Notes under the pieces: model-generated | Databases searched by the model: none | What the model was told of the DNA's origin: nothing | The model's input: only the letters and a program-made list of their open reading frames with translations | Part shown: piece after piece, positions 8,921 through 17,953 of the stretch | Numbering within the stretch: position 1 is the stretch's first letter | Layout: each line of letters starts with the position of its first letter | Assembly (NCBI GenBank): GCA_913061185.1 | Contig: CAJXTI010000001.1 | Location: 1 to 64,000, forward strand | Direction: 5' to 3' | DNA length: 64,000 bases | Source of the DNA: an uncultured Oceanobacter sp. | Lineage (GTDB): Bacteria > Pseudomonadota > Gammaproteobacteria > Pseudomonadales > Oceanobacteraceae | Program-made: the position numbers and the translations under genes

Positions 8921-9688
8921 TTAGCGAGCGACCCAGCCACCATCCAGCACCATGGTTTGGCCGGTGATGTTTTTGGCTGCCGGGCTGGCCAGGAAAGCAA
9001 CGGTGCCGGCAATTTCGGAGATGTCGATAAATTGCTTTTTCGGCATTGGTTCGAGCATGATTTTGTTGATCACTTCTTCTTCTGTAATGCCGTTTTCTTT
9101 GGCCTGGGAAGCAATCTGCTTTTCAACCAACGGTGTTTTGACGTACGACGGACAGATGGTGTTGACGGTGATGTCGGTATCGCCAGTTTCCAGTGCCAGT
9201 GTCTTGGAAAAACCAATCAGGCCGTGTTTGGCGGCGACATAGGCGGATTTGTAGGGCGATGCGACCAGGCTGTGAATCGAGCCAATGTTGATGATGCGCC
9301 CAAAACCTTGTGCTCGCATGGCCGGTAATAGCGCTCGCGACAACATGGCGGGGCCAACCAGCATCACATCAATCAGCAATTTCCAGCGGTCGGCAGGGAA
9401 GTCTTCCAGGCGGGAAACAAATTGCAACCCGGCATTATTGACCACCACGTTGATGGGATCGTCGGTAAAGTGGGCTGCCAGGGCATCGATTGCAGTGATG
9501 TCGGACATATCGGCGGCGACTGCTGTGGCGTTGATCCCTTCTTCTCTCAGTTGAACCAGACCTTTGTCCAGGGCTTCCTGACTGATGTCAGAAATCACGA
9601 TGCGGGCGCCTTGTTTGCCCAGCTGTTCGGCAATGCCCAGGCCGATACCACTGGCCCCGCCAGTAATAAGAATGTGCAGGTTGTTCAT
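8921..9688 (-). CDS. bdhA: 3-hydroxybutyrate dehydrogenase (SDR family)
   Basis: A 255-aa NAD-dependent short-chain dehydrogenase, most like D-3-hydroxybutyrate dehydrogenase, which interconverts 3-hydroxybutyrate and acetoacetate in polyhydroxybutyrate/ketone body turnover. Visible motifs are the cofactor-binding TGGASGIGLGIA (residues 9-20), NNAG (about 88) and the catalytic SxxxxxxxxxxYxxxK set (GSIHS at about 137, YVAAK at about 152). The C-terminus TGQTMVLDGGWVAR is typical. The start is supported by GGAGG about ten bases upstream. It runs against the msh genes on both sides, splitting that locus. Substrate assignment within the SDR family is likely but not certain. Confidence 0.82.
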   Translation of the reverse strand: MNNLHILITGGASGIGLGIAEQLGKQGARIVISDISQEALDKGLVQLREEGINATAVAADMSDITAIDALAAHFTDDPINVVVNNAGLQFVSRLEDFPADRWKLLIDVMLVGPAMLSRALLPAMRAQGFGRIINIGSIHSLVASPYKSAYVAAKHGLIGFSKTLALETGDTDITVNTICPSYVKTPLVEKQIASQAKENGITEEEVINKIMLEPMPKKQFIDISEIAGTVAFLASPAAKNITGQTMVLDGGWVAR

Positions 9689-9725
9689 GTGGGTCTAGCC
9701 TCCTGTCCTTTCGGTTTTGGTTTTG

Positions 9726-9734
9726 ACTATAACA
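9726..9734 (-). promoter_or_regulatory. Possible extended -10 promoter of bdhA
   Basis: On the minus strand this reads TGTTATAGT, an extended -10 (TGnTATAnT) 38 bases upstream of the bdhA start. No good -35 is seen, which an extended -10 can tolerate. Confidence 0.35.
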
Positions 9735-10119
9735 AGCGTTCTGACCACAGAGTATCCATCTTTGTTACGAGTGCGCGGGTAATCTGTTTACCGCTGGCCG
9801 TGGTGATTGCGGCTGGCGTAGCAAGGGTATGGTCGTTTGATGGCTTGTCATACTGACACAAATCAGGCTGTGAAATTCTGAAAACCTGCCAGTCATTCGT
9901 CGGTAAGTGGCGCTGGTGGCGTCATTTTTCCGTATTTTTTCCCGTGTTTTGTTGTGGTTCAGGGCGGCTCTGTGTCTTTTCGTAAGAGCGCGGGCAATCA
10001 CGATGCTGTGATCTATGGTTAGGAGGAACAGATCAATTAATCCTCGCTGTCTCGTGTGTGCCGTAGCCCTGCTGCGGTCGTAACCTGACAGTCAGGCAGA
10101 TGTCACGCAGGAGTGATGT
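9735..10119. other. Intergenic region between bdhA and mshA
   Basis: No gene is supported here. It presumably holds the promoter of the pilin half of the MSHA locus. Visible structures: GCTCT/AGAGC inverted repeat near 9968-9989, the dyad ATCAC-N6-GTGAT near 9997-10014, and GAGGA/TCCTC near 10023-10046. A 22-codon open frame (10015-10083) has no convincing ribosome-binding site. I do not recognise a known riboswitch. Confidence 0.4.
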
Positions 10120-10569
10120 ATGAAACGTGTTTCCGGTTTTACCCTGATCGAGCTGATCATGGTGATTGTGATTTTGGGTGTGTTGTCGGCGTTCGCCTTG
10201 CCACGGTTTGCGGATCTCGGTGGTGATGCCCGACTGGCTAGCCTTAATGCGCTGGCAGGTACGCTACGTTCGTCGTCCAATATTGCCCATGCCCAGCAGT
10301 TGGCGGATGGCAATTCCGGCTCGTCGTCCGTGACCCTGGATGGCCAGGTGGTGACGATGGCTTCTGGCTATCCGACTGCCGACGCGGCCGGGGTTGTTGC
10401 TTCCGCGCAGATTTCCGATTACGCCACCTCAGACGTGGCGGGTGCCACGATTACGACGTTGCAGTTTGATCTGGTACCGGCCAAAACCAACTGTTATGCC
10501 CGTTACGAAGCAGCCGATGGTTCGACCAATATCACCCCGGTCGTTTCGGTGGTTGCTACCGGCTGTTGA
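10120..10569 (+). CDS. mshA: MSHA major pilin-like protein MshA
   Basis: A 149-aa type IV prepilin with a very short leader, MKRVSG, cut before FTLIELIMVIVILGVLSAF; Glu at +5 of the mature protein is present. The rest of the N-terminal helix is followed by a globular head with one cysteine pair (Cys at about 127 and the final Cys149), as in MshA-type pilins. It is the first gene after the interruption and probably the main subunit; only one pilin of this class is present, so mshA and mshB cannot be told apart. GGAG lies upstream of the ATG (CAGGAGTGATGT). The stop is 7 bp before mshC. Confidence 0.85.
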   Translation: MKRVSGFTLIELIMVIVILGVLSAFALPRFADLGGDARLASLNALAGTLRSSSNIAHAQQLADGNSGSSSVTLDGQVVTMASGYPTADAAGVVASAQISDYATSDVAGATITTLQFDLVPAKTNCYARYEAADGSTNITPVVSVVATGC

Positions 10570-10575
10570 TGCCTG

Positions 10576-11061
10576 GTGGCTGCCGGGCGGCAGAACGGTT
10601 ATTCGCTGATTGAACTGATATTGGTACTGGTGCTGGCCGGGGTGTTGTCTGCTGCGGCGGTCGGCATCTTTGCCAGTCGCGACAGCTATGATCGTCGCAT
10701 CATTGTTGATCACTGGCTGGGGGTTTTTCAGCAGGCGCGTCAGGTATCGCTGTCGCGCTCCAGTGATGCGGCGGTGGGATTGGTGATTTCTCAGTTGGGT
10801 GATCAGTGGCTCGCCAGTTTGTCTGCTGATCAGGGTGTGGTGCTGTCGCAGACGCTGGAACGTGGCGGCCTGTCATTGTTGATTGGCCGCCGTCTGGCGG
10901 CTGGCTGCAGCGATTTGCCGTCCTTGCCGACAACGATTCTGTTTGATGGTAATGGTCAGCTGGTGCCCTATCAGCCGTTGCAGCTCTGTGTGCTTTCCTC
11001 TCCGCCTATTCAACTCTGTGTCAGTGCCTCGGGATACGCTTATGAAGGGTCATGTTTGTGA
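10576..11061 (+). CDS. mshC: MSHA minor pilin MshC
   Basis: A 161-aa prepilin-like protein starting at GTG (no in-frame ATG nearby): leader VAAGRQNG, then YSLIELILVLVLAGVLSAA with Glu at +5. A GspH/FimT-like head follows, with several cysteines near the C-terminus (Cys110, 137, 147, 160 approximately). Order and size fit MshC. Weak ribosome binding and a start seven bases after the mshA stop suggest lower, coupled expression than the major pilin. Overlaps mshD by 10 bp. Confidence 0.82.
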   Translation: MAAGRQNGYSLIELILVLVLAGVLSAAAVGIFASRDSYDRRIIVDHWLGVFQQARQVSLSRSSDAAVGLVISQLGDQWLASLSADQGVVLSQTLERGGLSLLIGRRLAAGCSDLPSLPTTILFDGNGQLVPYQPLQLCVLSSPPIQLCVSASGYAYEGSCL

Positions 11062-11570
11062 ACGGCCATATGGCTGAGTCGGGTCGTTATGTGGCAGCGG
11101 GCTTCAGTCTGATTGAGACCGTTATTACCCTGGTGATTCTTGCGATTGCGCTGACGGCGGTTACGCGCAGTATCAGTTTTGGGGTGGGGCAGAGTGCCAA
11201 TCCGCTGTGGCAGACCCGCGCCGTGCAGTTGGCACAATCCTATCTGGATGACGCTTTGGCGCTGAACTTTCAGCAGGATAGCCCGTTGGGTGGCGGCAGT
11301 GTCGGTCGTTGTGTGATTGATGGGCCAGAGGGTGGTGAGTCGGGGCGTAGCGATTTTGATGATGTGGACGATTTTCATGGTTTGAGCGAACAAGGCCGGT
11401 TTCTGGATGGCGCTTTGCTGGCTGCCGTGGCGCTGTATCAGGTGGATGTGCAGGTGAGTTGCCAGGATGGCGTTGGCAACGTCAGTAGTCGCAGCAAACT
11501 GATTCAGGTGACGGTCAGCGGGCCGGACAATCAGCGCTTGCGGCTGTCGGCATTGCGGGGAAACTTCTGA
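11052..11570 (+). CDS. mshD: MSHA minor pilin MshD
   Basis: A 172-aa prepilin-like protein with leader ending ...GRYVAAG, then FSLIETVITLVILAIALTAV; Glu at +5. The head contains paired cysteines (about residues 92 and 137) and an acidic loop (RSDFDDVDDFHGL) typical of MshD. A GAAGGG ribosome-binding site precedes the ATG at 11052. It overlaps mshC by 10 bp and mshO by 1 bp (TGATG). Role: one of the minor subunits expected to prime or cap the pilus. Confidence 0.84.
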   Translation: MFVNGHMAESGRYVAAGFSLIETVITLVILAIALTAVTRSISFGVGQSANPLWQTRAVQLAQSYLDDALALNFQQDSPLGGGSVGRCVIDGPEGGESGRSDFDDVDDFHGLSEQGRFLDGALLAAVALYQVDVQVSCQDGVGNVSSRSKLIQVTVSGPDNQRLRLSALRGNF

Positions 11571-12409
11571 TGCCACGGCGCTGCATGGCTGTGGGTGCTG
11601 GCGGCTTTACGCTGATCGAAATGATTATGGTGATTGTGATCACTGGCATTATTGGGCTGGTCAGTACCCGGTTTATAAGTCTGTCGGTGCTGGGCTGGCT
11701 CGATACCTCTTCCCGTTCAATGTGGGCCAGCAATGCCAGTGCGACAGCGGAACAGATCATCCGCGATATTCGCCTGGCGCTGCCAAACAGTGTACGGCGT
11801 TTTGAAAATAACGGTTCTTCCTGTCTGGAGTTGGTACCGGTTCTCGGCAGTAGTGACTATCTCACGTTGCCGCTGGGGTCGGCAGGTACTCTGATGGAGG
11901 TGGTGGAGTTTGCCGCGCTGACGTCGGGGGATTCTGGCTATGTGGCGGTCTATCCGGTCGGCAGTGAGGTTATTTACGGTGCGAGCGGCCCTGGTTCAGC
12001 ACTTTCATCCTCTATGGCGACTCTGGGGTCGGTACAGAATCATCGTCAGACATTGGTGTTCAGCCAGAACGAGCGCTTTCTTACCGACTCTCCTCAGCGT
12101 CGCGTCTATCTGGTGGATACGCCCGTGGCCTACTGTGAGGACGCTGGCGGGCGCATCTGGCGCTATCGCGGCTATGGTTTTGCTGCCGACAGCAGTCAGT
12201 TGCTGCCAGCTACTGATGCCACGTTGATGCTGGACAGTCTGCTGCCAGGGTCGCTGGAATTCGGTTTGCTGGCATCTGGAGTGCAGCGTAACGCGGTGGT
12301 CAGCCTCCGTTTTACTACCTTGCGCTCTGTCCGCGATGGCAATGCAGCGGGCAGTGACGGAGAACGTCAGTCGATTACTCGGGAGGTGCATCTGCTTCAT
12401 GTACCCTGA
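11570..12409 (+). CDS. mshO: MSHA minor pilin MshO
   Basis: A 279-aa prepilin-like protein, leader MPRRCMAVGAGG, then FTLIEMIMVIVITGIIGLVS with Glu at +5. It is the large PilW/GspJ-like minor pilin of the MSHA set, containing SATAEQIIRDIRLALPNSVR after the helix and a long beta-rich head. The ATG is coupled to the mshD stop (TGATG) and the C-terminus overlaps mshP by 11 bp. Confidence 0.86.
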   Translation: MPRRCMAVGAGGFTLIEMIMVIVITGIIGLVSTRFISLSVLGWLDTSSRSMWASNASATAEQIIRDIRLALPNSVRRFENNGSSCLELVPVLGSSDYLTLPLGSAGTLMEVVEFAALTSGDSGYVAVYPVGSEVIYGASGPGSALSSSMATLGSVQNHRQTLVFSQNERFLTDSPQRRVYLVDTPVAYCEDAGGRIWRYRGYGFAADSSQLLPATDATLMLDSLLPGSLEFGLLASGVQRNAVVSLRFTTLRSVRDGNAAGSDGERQSITREVHLLHVP

Positions 12410-12887
12410 CGCCGGGAGGCTTGTCCAGTTAGTTGTTGTTTCCACTATCGGTACGCGAAGTGCCGGACAACGTGCCGGACAACGTGCCGGGCAAAGTGCT
12501 GGCCGGGCGTGGCCAGCCAGCCAGGGAATGGGGTTACCGATGGCGCTGTTTATCTTGCTGATACTCAGCATGGTCGGTCTGGCGGTACAACGTATAACCA
12601 GTACGACTGCGCAGCAGTACAGCCAGACGGTGTCGGCGGCACGGGCTTATCTGGCGGCTTACAGTGGTGCCCAACTGGTGTTGCCTGACGCGCTGTCTGC
12701 TTCCCCCTGTCAATGTACCCTGGCCCGGCAGAAGATTGAGTTCGGGGTATCCGGCTTGTCTGGCTGCCAGGTGACGGTTGAATGCAGCCGGTTTGTGGTG
12801 GATACCGATACCTATTGCACCCTGACCAGCCAGTCATTGTGTGATGGGGGTAATGCCAGCCGGACGCTGGAGGTACGGGTTAAATGA
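12399..12887 (+). CDS. mshP: MSHA biogenesis protein MshP (PilX-like)
   Basis: About 162 aa if it starts at the ATG at 12399, which overlaps mshO by 11 bp and has GGGAGG upstream at a longish distance. The hydrophobic stretch SQGMGLPMALFILLILSM (about residues 41-58) is the prepilin-like helix; it lacks Glu at +5, as in PilX/MshP proteins. The head has two cysteine pairs (CQC, CQVTVEC, YCTL, LCDG). Unusually, the leader is extended by a tandem repeat giving AGQRAGQRAGQSAGRAW. Translation might instead begin at an internal Met (GMG) near 12530, which would leave a short normal leader. Confidence 0.75.
   Translation: MYPDAGRLVQLVVVSTIGTRSAGQRAGQRAGQSAGRAWPASQGMGLPMALFILLILSMVGLAVQRITSTTAQQYSQTVSAARAYLAAYSGAQLVLPDALSASPCQCTLARQKIEFGVSGLSGCQVTVECSRFVVDTDTYCTLTSQSLCDGGNASRTLEVRVK
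12460..12507 (+). repeat. 12-bp tandem repeat in the mshP leader
   Basis: Two perfect copies of GTGCCGGACAAC (12460-12471, 12472-12483), a third with two changes (12484-12495) and a degenerate fourth. It is in frame and encodes repeated AGQR units. Confidence 0.85.
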
Positions 12888-15800
12888 TCATCCTGTGGCG
12901 CTGGTTGTTGTGTTGCTTGCTGCTGAGTGGCTCGAACACCTGGGCACAACTGCCGGAGCCGGTGGTGCATTATCAACTGGACGAAAGTGGCTACAGCGGC
13001 AGCGCGGGAGAAGTCCGTGATCGTGGCACCGCCGGGTTGCATGGACGAGCGTTTAACGGTATTGCCAGCAGCGACCTGTCGCCAGCCATCCGTGGCACGC
13101 CGGGCACGTGTCGCTATGGCCAGTTTGATGGGGTTGATGACTATATCGAAGTCAGTGATGCCGCTGTGCTGGATCTGGCCGCCGCCGTCAGTGTCGGTGC
13201 CTGGATACGGTTGGATGCTTTACCCGCAGATTTGGCGCCGGTGGTGTCGAAGGATGAAAACTACGAATTTCACATCAACTCAACGGGGCGGGTGTATTGG
13301 TGGTGGCGCGATTCGCGGGGTAATACCCGTTCGCTGACCAGCTCTAGTGGCGTCGTGTCGGGTGAGTGGGCGCATGTTGCTATCAGCTATCGTGATGGCA
13401 ATCAGGTTCTTTTTCTGAATGGTGTCGTGGTGGCCAGCAGTTCGTTTTCCGGGTTATTGATGGAAAATAACGATCCCTTGCAAATTGGTGCAGACCAGAA
13501 TCTTTATGGCCGATATTTACACGGGGCTATTGACGAGGTAGCTGTGTTTGCTTCTGCCCTGAGCCAGAACCAGGTGTTGGAGCTGATGCAACAAACCCAT
13601 CCTTGTGGTGCCTTGAACAGCTGCTCTGCCAGCTTTGTTGATGGTCTGGCCAGTCATAATGGCGGGCAGATTTACTTCGGTAGCAATGCACAGTTGTTTA
13701 ATAGCCCCTCCAATGTGTTGTCTGTCAGCCGTGTCTACGACGACCGTAATGCCTCGGCCCGTAGTTGTGTAACCGTCGCCTGTCGTAGTAATGGGTTATC
13801 GGCCCCTGCCATTGAGGCCCCAGAATTTTTGTCGATTGATTTTGATGGTCGGGATAAAGACAGGAATCGGAGGCATCGTCCAGGGAGTGAATATGTTGCA
13901 GATGGTTCATCTGTCACCCTCGGCCCGTTAACGACTCAATTCAACCGGGTGTCGGTGGGTCGTGCTGCCACACTGACCTTTGCTGGCGGTGCCAGCGACT
14001 ATCGTATCGGCAGCTTGCAGCTGCTCGACAACGCGGTATTGCATCTGGCACCCGGTAACTACTGGATCGAGAACCTGATCGTTGGTAACCATGTGCGATG
14101 GGTGGTGGATGGCAAGCGCAGTGTGCGAATTTATGCCCGTCAGACGGTGAATATCGGCAGCGGGTTTGTCGCCAATTCGCCGGATTCTGGGTCTGGGGAT
14201 GCCAGTCGGCTGTTTTTGTTTGGTTATGGCGACGTTAATATCGGTGATCAGAGTCGCTTCAGCGGCCTGATTTACGCCAGGGGAAGCGCTCAGTTGGGAC
14301 GCTCGGCAACACTGTACGGGGCGGTGACGGCGGCTAATATCATGTTGCAACCTTATGTCCGTGTTTATTATTTGCAAGAGAGCGGGGCGGCAATGGACTT
14401 TGGTGATTTGTGTCCCGGTGCCAGCTGTGCTCTGGGTGGTTTTCAGATACAGCAACCGACATACGGCCTGGCGTGTCCATTCAGCCGTAGCGATGTCCGT
14501 ATTCAGGCCTTGTGCGCTGATGGTATGACCATCAAGACGGACTATGTCGGAACGCTGGCTTTGGGCAGTACCGAAGCCAGTAGTAGTCATTTTTTTGCCA
14601 GTGCCAGTGCCAGTGGCGATGACGCAATCAGCGACGTAACGCTGGGCGCAGAGCAAGCGGGCGAAACCAGTGTGTCTCTGTTTCATGCAAACGAAAATAC
14701 CCATCTGCGGGTTACTGTCACCGACCGGGAATCAGGCATTGCTGCAACGGCTGCCGCTGGTACGGACATTCGAACCCAGGGATTTGCGCTGGCTGAGGCA
14801 CCGGAAGATTTTATCTGCGGTGCCACCACCAGCCTGTCACTGGTGGCGATTGGTGAAGACAGTGGCGGTAGACCGTGTCAGCAGTTGAGCGGATTTACCG
14901 GCATAAAAGCGCTGAAAAGCTGGTTTACGGCAAATAATGTGCCGCCACCTGCGGTGTCTCAGGCTCGGATTGTGGCGACAGCCTTGTTGCTCAACGGCCA
15001 GGGTATAAACGCCCAGCAGCAACCTGACCGCAGTAATCTGGAACTGATGTTTGTTCAGGGCCGGGCGGATTTGACGCTGGGGTATCTGAATACGGCGGAG
15101 CTTCTGGGGATTCACTTCCGCTATGACGCGGCTCCTTATAGCGACGCCGGTGAAGCCGCCAGCGCAGGTATTGGCTCTTTGCATGCCAGCACCGACCGGC
15201 TGCTTGTGCGCCCGGCAGCACTCACGCTGAACCTGGCAGACAACAACGGGCAGTGTCTGGCGGCAGATGCCAGCTGCAGTCCGTTTGTGGCTGCCGGGGC
15301 GTCTTTTTCCCAGACGCTCAGTGCCCGTTGTGCGGATGGCTCGCTGGCAACCGATTTTATCGGTGAGGTACTGCTTGGTAGCGAACGGCTGGCACCCGTT
15401 GCCGGGGTAGACGCAACACTGGCGATCAGCACGGTTGCTATCAGCGCGGCGGATGCCGGTGATCGAGTGCTGGATCAGCAGCTTGATGAGGTAGGGGTGT
15501 TTCGTTTCAACAGCCGTACCAGCTACTTTGGCCAGACGGTTGCGGACTATAACAGCGAACCGGTCGGGCGTTTTTATCCCCACCACTTTGTGGCTCTGGA
15601 TGGTGTCTTTAGCCAGGCTTGTGGGGCGTTTACCTATATGGGGCAGGCCGGAATGTTGACGACGTTGAGGGTGCAGGCGCGCAATACGAACAATGAAATC
15701 ACCCGGAACTATCAGCAAGGTTTTGCCAGAGCATCGGCTTTATGGGCGGCTGAAAATAATCAGGATGGCATCGATTTATCGACTCGCTTGCAAGGTGGCA

Positions 15801-16480
15801 GTGCCCTGGTCTGGGATGCCGGAGAAGCGCTGGTGACCGATTCCCTGACGTTGCTGCGTCACCGTGATGGCGGTGTAACCCGCCCGGATGGCCCTTTTTC
15901 TGCCCTGGCGGTTGGTGTTGGCATTGATGATGGTGACGGTGGTTTGACCCTATTGCAGGGCATGAATATGAACCCGGCCAGTCATGGTGTCGGTGGTGAG
16001 GGTTGTGTCGCGGCTGGTGGTTGTATTGCACAGCAGCTGGGCACGGCGGATCTGCGCTTTGGGGTGCTGCAAATTGAAAATGCCTTTGGCCCGGAAGAGA
16101 GTCCGCTTGATCAGGCAGTGCATGTCTTGCAGTTTGATGGCTCTGGCTGGCCGGTCAATAGCGATGATAATTGCACGCCACTGGATGTGAGTGCCGCAGT
16201 CTACCGTGCCGATGCCGACAGCTGGAGCGGAAACCTGTCAGCAGCGGATACCTCGGCAATGTGGTGGCAGGATATTCAGAACGGAGAAGGCTGGATCCGG
16301 CACCTTCCGCCAGGTATGGGTCACAACGGCAGTGTGCGCTACCGCTATCAGGCACCGAGCTGGTTGTCAGGTGAGTTTGATGGTGATGGCGACTATAACG
16401 ATGACTCGACGGCGTTGATCAGCTTTGGCCAGTTCCGAGGCAATGACCGGGTGATTTACTGGCGTGAGGCGGTACGATAG
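12884..16480 (+). CDS. mshQ: MshQ-like LamG/DUF6701 pilus tip protein
   Basis: A 1198-aa exported protein that ends the MSHA locus. Signal peptide residues 1-21 (WLLCCLLLSGSNTWA). Residues about 25-240 form a LamG/concanavalin-like jelly roll (YGQFDGVDDYIEVSD, SVGAWIRLD, WAHVAISYRDGNQVLFLNG, GAIDEVAVFASALS). A middle beta-rich region (about 260-500) is followed by a long C-terminal part that matches my memory of the DUF6701 region of MshQ, rich in cysteines and Ig-like strands. Known MshQ proteins are thought to be surface or tip components; ligand binding by the LamG domain is inference. The start overlaps mshP by 4 bp. A hairpin GCCCGC/GCGGGC at 16480-16498 follows the stop. Confidence 0.85.
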   Translation: MIILWRWLLCCLLLSGSNTWAQLPEPVVHYQLDESGYSGSAGEVRDRGTAGLHGRAFNGIASSDLSPAIRGTPGTCRYGQFDGVDDYIEVSDAAVLDLAAAVSVGAWIRLDALPADLAPVVSKDENYEFHINSTGRVYWWWRDSRGNTRSLTSSSGVVSGEWAHVAISYRDGNQVLFLNGVVVASSSFSGLLMENNDPLQIGADQNLYGRYLHGAIDEVAVFASALSQNQVLELMQQTHPCGALNSCSASFVDGLASHNGGQIYFGSNAQLFNSPSNVLSVSRVYDDRNASARSCVTVACRSNGLSAPAIEAPEFLSIDFDGRDKDRNRRHRPGSEYVADGSSVTLGPLTTQFNRVSVGRAATLTFAGGASDYRIGSLQLLDNAVLHLAPGNYWIENLIVGNHVRWVVDGKRSVRIYARQTVNIGSGFVANSPDSGSGDASRLFLFGYGDVNIGDQSRFSGLIYARGSAQLGRSATLYGAVTAANIMLQPYVRVYYLQESGAAMDFGDLCPGASCALGGFQIQQPTYGLACPFSRSDVRIQALCADGMTIKTDYVGTLALGSTEASSSHFFASASASGDDAISDVTLGAEQAGETSVSLFHANENTHLRVTVTDRESGIAATAAAGTDIRTQGFALAEAPEDFICGATTSLSLVAIGEDSGGRPCQQLSGFTGIKALKSWFTANNVPPPAVSQARIVATALLLNGQGINAQQQPDRSNLELMFVQGRADLTLGYLNTAELLGIHFRYDAAPYSDAGEAASAGIGSLHASTDRLLVRPAALTLNLADNNGQCLAADASCSPFVAAGASFSQTLSARCADGSLATDFIGEVLLGSERLAPVAGVDATLAISTVAISAADAGDRVLDQQLDEVGVFRFNSRTSYFGQTVADYNSEPVGRFYPHHFVALDGVFSQACGAFTYMGQAGMLTTLRVQARNTNNEITRNYQQGFARASALWAAENNQDGIDLSTRLQGGSALVWDAGEALVTDSLTLLRHRDGGVTRPDGPFSALAVGVGIDDGDGGLTLLQGMNMNPASHGVGGEGCVAAGGCIAQQLGTADLRFGVLQIENAFGPEESPLDQAVHVLQFDGSGWPVNSDDNCTPLDVSAAVYRADADSWSGNLSAADTSAMWWQDIQNGEGWIRHLPPGMGHNGSVRYRYQAPSWLSGEFDGDGDYNDDSTALISFGQFRGNDRVIYWREAVR

Positions 16481-16498
16481 CCCGCTGTTTGGGCGGGC
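16480..16498. repeat. Hairpin between convergent mshQ and ntrC
   Basis: GCCCGC/GCGGGC stem of 6 bp with a 7-nt loop immediately after the mshQ stop. No T-run follows on either side, so intrinsic termination is only possible, not clear. Confidence 0.35.
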
Positions 16499-16528
16499 AC
16501 GTGGCGTGGGTAATGGGGGTTGGCTGGT

Positions 16529-17953
16529 TTATTCGTCCGTTTCATTGTCGTCGTTGCCGGTTTCCATACCCAGCTCCTTGATTTTGCGAGTCAGGGTATT
16601 TCGTCCCCAGCCAAGCAAATTGGCCGCATCCCGTCGACGCCCTGCAGTGTGCTTGAGGGCGGTTTCGATCATGATGCGTTCAAAGATCGGTACGGCAGTA
16701 TCGAGCAGATTGACCGCACCGTGAGACAGTTGTTGATCGGCCCAGAAGCGCAGGTTCTGTTCCCAGTTACCGGAGGTCTGGGTACTGCTCTGTTGCTCCA
16801 GCAGTTCGGGTGGCAGATCGTTGATCAAGACCTCTCGACCGGATGCCATTACGGTAATCCAGCGGCAGGTATTTTCGAGCTGACGCACGTTACCGGGCCA
16901 ATCCAGCGAGGTGAGGAAGTCTTCGGTTTCCGGACGCAGGGTTTTGGACTCGACATCCAGTTCTTCGGCTGCCGACTGCAGAAAGTGACCCAGCAACTTG
17001 GGGATGTCTTCGCGGCGGTCGGCCAGACGCGGGATGTGAATACGAATAACGTTCAGGCGATGGAACAGGTCTTCGCGGAAGCGGCCTTCCTTTACCAGGC
17101 TTTCGAGGTTCTGGTGGGTGGCGGCGATAATACGTACATTGACGTTGATCGGCGTGGTACCGCCAACCCGATAAAATTCGCCATCGGCCAGTACGCGCAG
17201 CAAGCGGGTCTGGGTTTCGGATGGCATATCGCCAATTTCATCCAGGAATAGGGTACCGCCGTTAGCCTGCTCAAAGCGGCCCCGGCGTTGACCGCCAGCA
17301 CCGGTAAAGGAGCCTTTTTCGTGCCCAAATAATTCCGATTCGATCAGATCCCGTGGAATCGCGGCCATGTTGAGGGCAATAAAGGGCTCCACAGCACGGG
17401 GGCTGTGTTTGTGCAAGGCATGGGCGACCAGTTCCTTACCTGTACCGGATTCGCCATTAATCAGCACGGTGATATGGGAGTGGGACAAGCGCCCGATTGC
17501 CCGGAAAACTTCTTGCATCGCCGGTGCTTCACCGATGATTTCATGCTCGTTGATTTCTTTTTCCGGCGCCGGGGTATTGGCTGACATTTCTTCGAAATGG
17601 GCAATCGCTCGCTCAATCAGGCTGACGGCCTCGTCAACATCAAAGGGCTTTGGCAGATATTCGAAGGCACCCCGGCGGTAAGACGACACCGCGCTTTCCA
17701 GGTCGGAATGGGCGGTCATGATAATCACGGGCAAATCCGGATTGGCCTCATGTACCTGTTCCAGCAGCATCAGTCCGTCCATACCCGGCATGCGAATGTC
17801 GGTGATAATCGCGTCCGGTTGTTCCCGTTTCAGCTGATTCAGTGCGGGTTCTGCCTGTTCAAACACCCGGGTCTGGATATTGGCCTGGTCGAGTGCCTTT
17901 TCCAGCACCCAGCGAATGGATTTGTCGTCGTCGATGATCCAGACAGTACTCAT
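16529..17953 (-). CDS. ntrC: Nitrogen regulator NtrC (sigma54 activator)
   Basis: A 474-aa response regulator. Receiver domain with acidic pair at residues 8-10 and phospho-acceptor Asp52 (TDIRMPGMDG); AAA+ domain with Walker A GESGTGKE at 167-174, the sigma54-contact loop GSFTGA at 214-219 and Walker B LFLDEIGDMP; Fis-type helix-turn-helix at about 440-465 (RRRDAANLLGWGRNTLTRKI). It activates sigma54 promoters of nitrogen-assimilation genes when phosphorylated by NtrB. The start overlaps the ntrB stop by 4 bp. The acidic tail NDDNETDE is variable in the family. Confidence 0.95.
   Translation of the reverse strand: MSTVWIIDDDKSIRWVLEKALDQANIQTRVFEQAEPALNQLKREQPDAIITDIRMPGMDGLMLLEQVHEANPDLPVIIMTAHSDLESAVSSYRRGAFEYLPKPFDVDEAVSLIERAIAHFEEMSANTPAPEKEINEHEIIGEAPAMQEVFRAIGRLSHSHITVLINGESGTGKELVAHALHKHSPRAVEPFIALNMAAIPRDLIESELFGHEKGSFTGAGGQRRGRFEQANGGTLFLDEIGDMPSETQTRLLRVLADGEFYRVGGTTPINVNVRIIAATHQNLESLVKEGRFREDLFHRLNVIRIHIPRLADRREDIPKLLGHFLQSAAEELDVESKTLRPETEDFLTSLDWPGNVRQLENTCRWITVMASGREVLINDLPPELLEQQSSTQTSGNWEQNLRFWADQQLSHGAVNLLDTAVPIFERIMIETALKHTAGRRRDAANLLGWGRNTLTRKIKELGMETGNDDNETDE

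Noticed and set aside
9765-10001. 78-aa minus-strand frame upstream of bdhA
   Set aside because: Basic, low-information sequence with no start signal; likely chance.
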